Shown here piece after piece: positions 58,884 to 64,000 of a stretch of DNA of 64,000 nucleotides (within the stretch, counting starts at the first letter, position 1; each line of letters starts with the position of its first letter). The position numbers and the translations under genes were made by a program. Source of the stretch: Actinomycetota bacterium (GTDB taxonomy: Bacteria; Actinomycetota; JAHEXW01). The stretch lies in NCBI GenBank assembly GCA_025355855.1, contig JANXYU010000010.1, positions 62,001-126,000 on the forward strand, in the 5' to 3' direction. The notes below the pieces were generated by a model that had not been told where the DNA came from, made no database searches, and was given only the letters and a program-made list of their open reading frames with translations.

Positions 58884-59993
58884 CTACGCCTTCTTCCTCA
58901 TAAAGCCGAAGTACAGCCCGATCAAGATTATGGCCAGCAGTGCCGCGACCCCGAAGCCAATATACAAAGCCCGAGCGCTGCTGTCGATGCCGCTAACCTT
59001 CTTGGGAGCCGGCGGCTGGTGATACGGGAATGTGGCCACAGCCAGCGCCGGCACCGCCGCGCAAGTGGTTGACAGATTGTCGTCAGTCACGGTTCTTTGA
59101 TAAGCGACAGCGCCGTCCGCGTTCTGCAAACTCATCAAGAAGCCCATGGGCGTGACGTTAGTCTTTACCCAGGTGTGGGATTCGATATCCTGACCGGCCG
59201 CCAGCAGGGCCTGAATGACCCAAGCCGTTGAGTTTCCGTCCGAGTCGGTGCCATAGGTCGACGGCGTCACGAACGGAAAACCGCCGTCTTTATTTTGCTG
59301 AGTCTTGAGAAAATCAAGTGCCTTCTTGACGGCCGTTGACGTGGGTTTCTCGCCCGCCCCTATCAATGCCTGAATGGCCAGGGCAGTTGTATTCGTGTCA
59401 GCTCCCAGACTGTTCTTTTTGTCCAGCGCGAAGCCGCCGTTGTCTTCCTGGTTTTGGGTCAGCCAACCGACCGTGGCCGGGTCGATCCTTTGACCGGCCG
59501 ATTCCAGGGCCAGCATGACCCAGCAATGAACGATCTCGGATGTGCCGTACCAGCCGGTCGCTTTCTCCCGCCCTTTTTCCAGCACCGCCAGCCAATTCGT
59601 ATCGCCGAAGGTCTTCGGGTTCTCACCCGCGTATTCCAGCGCCATGACCAACTGAGCGATTTTGCCGGCGTTGTTGACCACGGCCGTCGGATCCGTGTCG
59701 GTCAAGTCTGAGACGTTCGACACCAAGTAGCCGATCGCCGTCTTGCCAGCCGCCGTCTTGGGTAATTTGGCACCCGCCGACCTTATAGCGATTATCGCTT
59801 GGCACGTCTCGGTAACAGTACTGTCCGTGACCCCAAAACCGCCGTCATCATGAATCTTTGTCTTCAGATAGGCCGCGCCCCGCAAACTCGCGCTTTGGCT
59901 GCCGGTCGACGCCAGGGCCGCGCCTTGTCCGAATAGCATGGCCATAGCGACGGTGGCCGAAGCCACTTGAATTGCGATATTTCGTTTCATCAA
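58884..59993 (-). CDS. Secreted, membrane-anchored alpha/alpha-toroid protein (squalene-cyclase-like repeats), candidate cobalamin binder
   Basis: 369 residues: signal peptide (about 1-28), then at least five repeats of the prenyltransferase/squalene-oxidase type (LKTKIHDDGGFG, LTQNQEDNGGFALDKKN, LKTQQNKDGGFPFVTPSTYG, LMSLQNADGAVAYQ), then a C-terminal helix (about 342-365) ending in RKKA. The same toroid forms the alpha domain of intrinsic factor and transcobalamin, and here it heads an ECF-cobO unit. No terpene-cyclase aspartate motif is evident. AAGGGG precedes the ATG. Confidence 0.8.
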   Translation of the reverse strand: MMKRNIAIQVASATVAMAMLFGQGAALASTGSQSASLRGAAYLKTKIHDDGGFGVTDSTVTETCQAIIAIRSAGAKLPKTAAGKTAIGYLVSNVSDLTDTDPTAVVNNAGKIAQLVMALEYAGENPKTFGDTNWLAVLEKGREKATGWYGTSEIVHCWVMLALESAGQRIDPATVGWLTQNQEDNGGFALDKKNSLGADTNTTALAIQALIGAGEKPTSTAVKKALDFLKTQQNKDGGFPFVTPSTYGTDSDGNSTAWVIQALLAAGQDIESHTWVKTNVTPMGFLMSLQNADGAVAYQRTVTDDNLSTTCAAVPALAVATFPYHQPPAPKKVSGIDSSARALYIGFGVAALLAIILIGLYFGFMRKKA

Positions 59994-60075
59994 ATTACCC
60001 CTTCTCTTGTCTGTCCCTAAATGTCACGGTGGTTACGAAAGATTACAACGCAACCCATCCCTGGTGCTTGGTTTT

Positions 60076-60142
60076 TGTAGGTGCCAACCTTTAGGTCGGC
60101 ACCCGGCGATTTCTATCGCCGGTCTGAAGACCGGCGCCTACA
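60076..60142. repeat. TGTAGG...CCTACA repeat, intergenic (67 bases)
   Basis: Outer TGTAGG and CCTACA, with hairpins GGTGCCAACC-TTTA-GGTCGGCACC and CGCCGGTC-TGAA-GACCGGCG. Same design as the copy in ecfA with the two hairpins in reverse order, so the copies are inverted relative to each other. It lies in the divergent spacer (59994-60292), which holds nothing else recognisable apart from the -10 box at 60281. Confidence 0.85.
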
Positions 60143-60280
60143 TTGCCTTTTACATTATCCTAGGTTTACCACCCGGAATGCAAAGAGTCTTATTCCAGAT
60201 AGCGGCCCGCCGAGTTGTCAAACACAGTTTTTGCTGGTAATATCAAAAACCATGTTAAGTCACCAAGCTCTTGAGTCGAT

Positions 60281-60286
60281 TACAAT
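60281..60286 (+). promoter_or_regulatory. -10 box of the seven-haem cytochrome gene (leaderless)
   Basis: TACAAT with exactly 6 bases to the ATG at 60293 and no ribosome-binding site between. Confidence 0.45.
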
Positions 60287-60292
60287 ACTATT

Positions 60293-61201
60293 ATGATCCG
60301 CAAACCGACTATCACCCGTCTTGCCGCCTCTGCCATTTTTCTGGGCGCGCTCATGCTGGCTCAAACCGGCACCGCGTTCGGGATTATTGACGCGTCTGTG
60401 GCTGTGACCGGCAATACTGTCAGCATTAACCCGAATCCGGTGTGGGCGCAAGGACTGCCGCCCGCGATGCAATGCCTGGTCTGTCACGCCGATCCCCAGC
60501 TTAAGGATGACAAGGTGCTTAAGTCGCTGTATTTCGGGCGTGAAGAGATTTCGAAATCGGCCCATTTGAACCTCGGCTGTGCCGGCTGCCACTCCAACTA
60601 CACCGACCCGCCGGCTTCCGCCCATGAGGCAATCAGTAAACGCGACAACAAGATATCCTCATCAATCGCCCGCGCCTCGTGCGTGAAGTGCCACAATCAC
60701 ACCGACGAACAGGCGGCGCTTAAGGCCAGTGCCCACGGCGGCACGCCGACGATCGATGCGACTCACGCCCAACCGACTTGCCTGGATTGCCATACGTTTC
60801 ACAGTATGTCGGTCGCCAAGAAGGATCCCGCGTGGGCGCTAGACAAACATATGAGTTCGAAAGAGGTCTGCGGCAAATGCCATGAGGCTGAGTGGGCCTC
60901 CTATAATGATTATTACCATGGGCGCGCCTATAAAGCGAAGGACTCTCGTGCTCCGGCCTGCTGGGATTGTCACACCAATCACAACGCCCGCTATATCGAT
61001 GAGACGGAGTCTTCAGTATCGAAGAAAAACATTAAGAAAACTTGCGGCAAATGCCACGACAAGGTTGATGATTCGTTTGTCAGCTACGCTCCGCTGATCC
61101 ACCAGCACGATTCTCTGGTGGCCAAGAACCCCCTGGTGGTTTGGTTCCTTGAGCTTCTCAAAAAGCTTAGCCCTAAACCCGCTTTAAAGGTCGAGTCGTA
61201 A
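60293..61201 (+). CDS. Secreted seven-haem c-type cytochrome
   Basis: 302 residues: signal peptide (about 1-28, ending near GTAFG) and seven CxxCH haem sites in order CLVCH, CAGCH, CVKCH, CLDCH, CGKCH, CWDCH, CGKCH. A C-terminal hydrophobic/basic helix (NPLVVWFLELLKKL) may bind the membrane. Arrangement recalls NapC/NrfH- or cytochrome c3-type electron carriers, but no subgroup is certain. The gene is on the opposite strand to its neighbours. Confidence 0.88.
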   Translation: MIRKPTITRLAASAIFLGALMLAQTGTAFGIIDASVAVTGNTVSINPNPVWAQGLPPAMQCLVCHADPQLKDDKVLKSLYFGREEISKSAHLNLGCAGCHSNYTDPPASAHEAISKRDNKISSSIARASCVKCHNHTDEQAALKASAHGGTPTIDATHAQPTCLDCHTFHSMSVAKKDPAWALDKHMSSKEVCGKCHEAEWASYNDYYHGRAYKAKDSRAPACWDCHTNHNARYIDETESSVSKKNIKKTCGKCHDKVDDSFVSYAPLIHQHDSLVAKNPLVVWFLELLKKLSPKPALKVES

Positions 61202-61207
61202 GAGTAT

Positions 61208-63004
61208 CTAATCTATCTTCAACAGGCTTAAGAACGCCTCTTGCGGGATGTCGACCTTACCGATCGTCTTCATCCTCTTCTTGCCTTTCTTTTGTTTTTG
61301 GAGAAGTTTGTTCTTGCGGGTCACGTCCCCGCCGTATAACTTGGCAGTAACGTCCTTGCGCATAGCGGAAATGGTTTGCCGGGCAATGATCTTGCCGCCG
61401 ATAGCCGCCTGGATAGCCACGTCAAACATCTGGCGATTGATGGTCTCTTTCAGCTTGTCGACCAGCTTCCGGCCCTCGAAAGGCGCCGTGTCCTTATAGG
61501 TGATCATGCTCAGCGCGTCGACCTTGGAACCGGCCAATAGAATGTCCACCCTCACCAGGTCGCTTGTCTTATAGTCCGTGACCTCATAATCGTAGGTCGC
61601 GTAGCCTTTAGAAACCGACTTCAACGCGTTAAAGAAATCCTTGATTATTTGGGAGAGAGCAAATTCGTAAACAACCTCGGTCGTTCGGGCGCTGATGTAA
61701 TGGATGTTTTGTAAGTTGCCGCGCCGCTTTTGACACAGTTCCATCACGGGCCCCATGAACTCCGACGGCGTTAGGATCGTCGTCTGCACGAAAGGTTCCT
61801 GGATATGGTCGATGTCGCCGAAAGACGGAAACTCGCTCGGGTTGTTAATCATCTTGTCAGTCCCGTTTTTCAGAAACACGTGGTAGTTAACGTGAGGCGC
61901 TGTGACCAGGAGGCTGACGCCGAACTCCCGTTCCAACCGTTCTTGGACTATCTCCATGTGCAGCAGGCCGAGAAATCCGCAGCGAAAACCAAAACCCAAG
62001 GCCGGGCTGCTTTCCGGCTCGAACACCAGGCTGGCGTCGTTTAGTTTTAATTTGTCGAGCGCGTCACGCAGGTCGGCATAGGCGTCACCGTCGATCGGAT
62101 AAAGGCCCGCGTAGACCATCGGTTTGGGGTCGCGGTAGCCGGCCAGAGACGCGTCGGCGCGGCGCTTCTCTTCCGTGATAGTGTCGCCGACTTTCATGTG
62201 ACTGACGTCTTTGACGCCGGTGATGATATAACCGACCTCGCCGGATCCTAACACGTCGACCTTGGTCATGTCAGGTGATATGACGCCGACCTCCTCGACC
62301 TCGGCCGTAAAGTTCGTGGCCATCAACCGCAGTTTCATACCCGGCCGGACCTCGCCGTCCACCACGCGGATAAACGCCACAACGCCGCGGTAGGCGTCGT
62401 AGGAGCTGTCGAAGATAAGGGCGCGCAAGGGCGCTGCGGCGTCGCCTCGCGGCGCCGGCACCTGTTCAACGATCGCTTCTAAGAGCTCCGGCACACCAGT
62501 CCCGGCCCGGGCGCTGACCTCGAGAGCCCCGGTCGCGTCCATCCCCAAGGCCTGCTCGATTTCTTCCTTGACTGTGTCGGGGTCGGAGTTGGGCATATCA
62601 ATCTTGTTAATCACGGGAATGATCGTCAAGCCGGCGTTATCGGCAAGATGCGTGTTGGCGACCGTCTGCGCTTGAACGCCTTGGGTAGCATCGACCAGCA
62701 GCACCGCGCCTTCGCAGGCCGCCAGACTACGGCTGACCTCGTATGAGAAGTCAACGTGACCCGGGGTATCGATTAGATTAAGAACATATTCTCGACCGTC
62801 GCGCGCGGTGTGTTTCAGCCGGACCGACTGGGCTTTGATGGTTATGCCTCGTTCTTTCTCGAGATCCATCTTATCCAAATACAAATCGACGTGCTGACCT
62901 TGCGGAAACATATGGGTCATTTCCATGAGCCGGTCAGCCAGGGTCGATTTGCCGTGGTCAACGTGCGCGACGATACAGAAGTTCCTGATGAGTTGGGGAT
63001 CCAT
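61208..63004 (-). CDS. lepA: Elongation factor 4 (LepA)
   Basis: 598 residues from the ATG at 63004 (MDPQLIRNFCIVAHVDHGKS); a frame to 63037 has no support. G1 HVDHGKST, G3 DTPGHVDF and G4 NKID, and the C-terminal LepA domain with the KNKLLQKQKKGKKRM basic end. It back-translocates stalled ribosomes. TATAAT with an extended TG lies 6 bases before the ATG and no ribosome-binding site is seen, so the mRNA is probably leaderless. Confidence 0.96.
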   Translation of the reverse strand: MDPQLIRNFCIVAHVDHGKSTLADRLMEMTHMFPQGQHVDLYLDKMDLEKERGITIKAQSVRLKHTARDGREYVLNLIDTPGHVDFSYEVSRSLAACEGAVLLVDATQGVQAQTVANTHLADNAGLTIIPVINKIDMPNSDPDTVKEEIEQALGMDATGALEVSARAGTGVPELLEAIVEQVPAPRGDAAAPLRALIFDSSYDAYRGVVAFIRVVDGEVRPGMKLRLMATNFTAEVEEVGVISPDMTKVDVLGSGEVGYIITGVKDVSHMKVGDTITEEKRRADASLAGYRDPKPMVYAGLYPIDGDAYADLRDALDKLKLNDASLVFEPESSPALGFGFRCGFLGLLHMEIVQERLEREFGVSLLVTAPHVNYHVFLKNGTDKMINNPSEFPSFGDIDHIQEPFVQTTILTPSEFMGPVMELCQKRRGNLQNIHYISARTTEVVYEFALSQIIKDFFNALKSVSKGYATYDYEVTDYKTSDLVRVDILLAGSKVDALSMITYKDTAPFEGRKLVDKLKETINRQMFDVAIQAAIGGKIIARQTISAMRKDVTAKLYGGDVTRKNKLLQKQKKGKKRMKTIGKVDIPQEAFLSLLKID

Positions 63005-63010
63005 TTGTTG

Positions 63011-63019
63011 ATTATAGCA
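63011..63019 (-). promoter_or_regulatory. Extended -10 promoter of lepA (leaderless)
   Basis: Minus strand: TGC followed by TATAAT (63016-63011), with 6 bases to the lepA ATG. The predicted start is at the ATG. Confidence 0.7.
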
Positions 63020-63154
63020 GATAGGACAGGGTGTCACGCAGCGTATCGACTCCTGCCAAGGCTCTTATCAGCCTTCGCATATCGAGACGCCGCCGACCCT
63101 ATCGAGTCGCCGGCAACGCGGGCAACGACAAACAAGCAATTGTTGCGCGATAAC

Positions 63155-63178
63155 GCTTTAGCGCTCTAAAGCGCTAAA
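63155..63178. repeat. 24-base CTTTAG...CTAAAG repeat across the mtaB stop codon
   Basis: Eleven-base perfect arms, with one flanking base, GCTTTAGCGCT and AGCGCTAAAGC around CTAA. On the minus strand its first six bases CTTTAG give the final leucine codon and TAG stop of the mtaB-like gene; the rest would be a 3' hairpin of its mRNA. Confidence 0.85.
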
Positions 63179-64000
63179 GCGCGCGGCGGATGATGTCTCC
63201 GGGCTTCGCGTCCGCTGCGTCAAACGATACGGCCAGGTAGGTTTCGGTGGTGCCCGTCGCGACGCCGTCTTTAACTCGCTCAACCAAAACCTCTACTTCC
63301 CGACCGGTAAACGACGCGCGATATTCCGCCGCGTACCGCTCGCCCGCTTCTCGAGCCTGCCGGCTCCGGGCCGCTTTTACACTGTCAGCCACCTGATCGG
63401 GCATATCGGCCGCCGGCGTTCCGGCGCGGCGCGAGTACTGGAAAACATGCATCCTGGCCGGTCGCACGGCATCTAAGAACCGCATCGTGTTGGCAAATTC
63501 CTCGTCCGTTTCGCCCGGAAAACCCACAATCAGGTCGGTTGTAAAGGCAGCGTCGGGATTGGCGTGGCGAATGCTATTAATCAAGCGCTGGAACTCTCCC
63601 GTTACGTAGCGCCGCCCCATTCGCTTAAGCGTCCGGTTATCTCCGGCCTGCAGCGGTATATGCAGGTGAGGGCATAGATAAGGAATACTTTCATTCCGAC
63701 TTTCCAGACTGTCGTTCCGAGCGTCAGCGAGAAATCCTATCAAATCCAACGTCACGTCTTCTGGCTCGATGGAACTCAACCTGACCCGCGCGACATCGGG
63801 AACCGTCAAGACTTTTGCGATCAATTCTGCCAAGTTTGTGGCTTTGTCTTTGCGAGGCTGGTTTGTCGCCGTGGCTGTCTCAGCAGGGCGGTTACCGTAC
63901 TTTCCCACATTTATCCCCGTCAAAATGATTTCTCTGGCTCCGGCCCCTGTGAGATCACCGGCTCGCATCAATACCTCCGACTCCGGCACACTGACCGGGT
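63174..64000 (-). CDS. mtaB: tRNA t6A37 methylthiotransferase MtaB-like, C-terminal part (cut by window end)
   Basis: The frame is open at 64000, so the N-terminal domain and the radical SAM CxxxCxxC motif lie outside. Visible: REIILTGINVGKYG, RVRLSSIEPEDV, LCPHLHIPLQAGDNRTLKRM, TTDLIVGFPGETDEEF, RPARMHVFQYSRRAGTPAA and a C-terminal TRAM-like domain. It most resembles MtaB/YqeV; MiaB and RimO are less likely. Two atypical insertions (GKYG followed by a Thr/Ala/Lys-rich segment, and ARNDSLESRNES) look repeat-derived. The stop codon is supplied by a dispersed repeat. Confidence 0.85.
   Translation of the reverse strand, partial: PVSVPESEVLMRAGDLTGAGAREIILTGINVGKYGNRPAETATATNQPRKDKATNLAELIAKVLTVPDVARVRLSSIEPEDVTLDLIGFLADARNDSLESRNESIPYLCPHLHIPLQAGDNRTLKRMGRRYVTGEFQRLINSIRHANPDAAFTTDLIVGFPGETDEEFANTMRFLDAVRPARMHVFQYSRRAGTPAADMPDQVADSVKAARSRQAREAGERYAAEYRASFTGREVEVLVERVKDGVATGTTETYLAVSFDAADAKPGDIIRRAL

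Noticed and set aside
58884-59993. Terpene/squalene cyclase
   Set aside because: Signal peptide, C-terminal membrane anchor and lack of a visible catalytic aspartate motif argue against it, and no isoprenoid genes adjoin.
59994-60292. Cobalamin riboswitch upstream of the toroid-ECF-cobO unit
   Set aside because: I looked for the conserved B12-box and GCCACTG-type segments and did not find them. The spacer is largely the TGTAGG repeat.

Overview
This window is a chromosomal segment of a Gram-positive-type, probably anaerobic bacterium. The main evidence is the unbroken mraZ-to-ftsZ division and cell-wall cluster followed at a distance by sepF-yggT-divIVA, a MurE with the DNPR motif of meso-diaminopimelate-adding enzymes, a perfect Gram-positive LexA box, Tad-type pilus genes, a seven-haem secreted cytochrome, and several promoters placed so that the mRNA would begin at the start codon (leaderless genes, frequent in Actinobacteria). 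A deep-branching actinobacterial or related subsurface lineage fits, but that placement is inference. No rRNA, tRNA, phage, insertion sequence or CRISPR array was seen.

Layout. 1-4.4 kb (minus strand): Tad/Flp pilus genes cpaF (cut by the window start), cpaB, a double-HTH protein, cpaE and tadE. These continue upstream into a tight row of amrB (MEMO family), dprA, comM and yraN, with a promoter in front of yraN. 7.2-7.6 kb is a palindrome-rich spacer. 7.6-9.8 kb holds a radical SAM/SPASM enzyme, a previously uncalled 37-residue peptide gene just upstream of it, and a diverged ArsM-like methyltransferase: a candidate peptide-modification locus. 9.9-11 kb holds two tandem DUF4352-type lipoproteins. 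11-15 kb is gpsA-plsY-der-ispH. 15.1-16.3 kb (plus strand) has a cold-shock gene with promoter, leader and terminator, then a prepilin peptidase that may serve the Tad pilus. 16.4-16.5 kb holds an orphan minus-strand transcription unit with promoter, LexA box, long RNA hairpin and a possible 32-residue peptide. Then come fba-pfkB, an extended acylphosphatase and a cysteine-rich protein.

19.7-28.8 kb (minus): rluD, lgt, lspA, a DksA/TraR protein, ileS, divIVA, yggT, proC, sepF and the PLP-homeostasis protein. 28.9-33 kb: phosphate uptake pstSCAB-phoU. 33-51.5 kb: the complete dcw cluster transcribed from a promoter in front of mraZ that overlaps three MraZ boxes at 10-bp period. 51.7-54.2 kb: a UbiB-type kinase, a coiled-coil protein and RNase P RNA with a well-matched promoter. 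54.2-55.1 kb: a membrane cytochrome b. 55.1-60 kb: a cobalamin locus comprising a secreted alpha/alpha-toroid protein (transcobalamin-like), EcfT, a fused EcfA-EcfA', an S component and the corrinoid adenosyltransferase. 60.3-61.2 kb (plus): seven-haem cytochrome. Then lepA and the 3' part of an mtaB-like tRNA methylthiotransferase cut by the window end.

The most unusual feature is the number of short dispersed repeats, in four or more families, and where they sit. Copies lie not only in spacers but in frame inside divIVA (twice), inside the fused ecfA (two families), probably inside mtaB, at the start of murC, across the mtaB stop codon, and as helix P19 of RNase P RNA.
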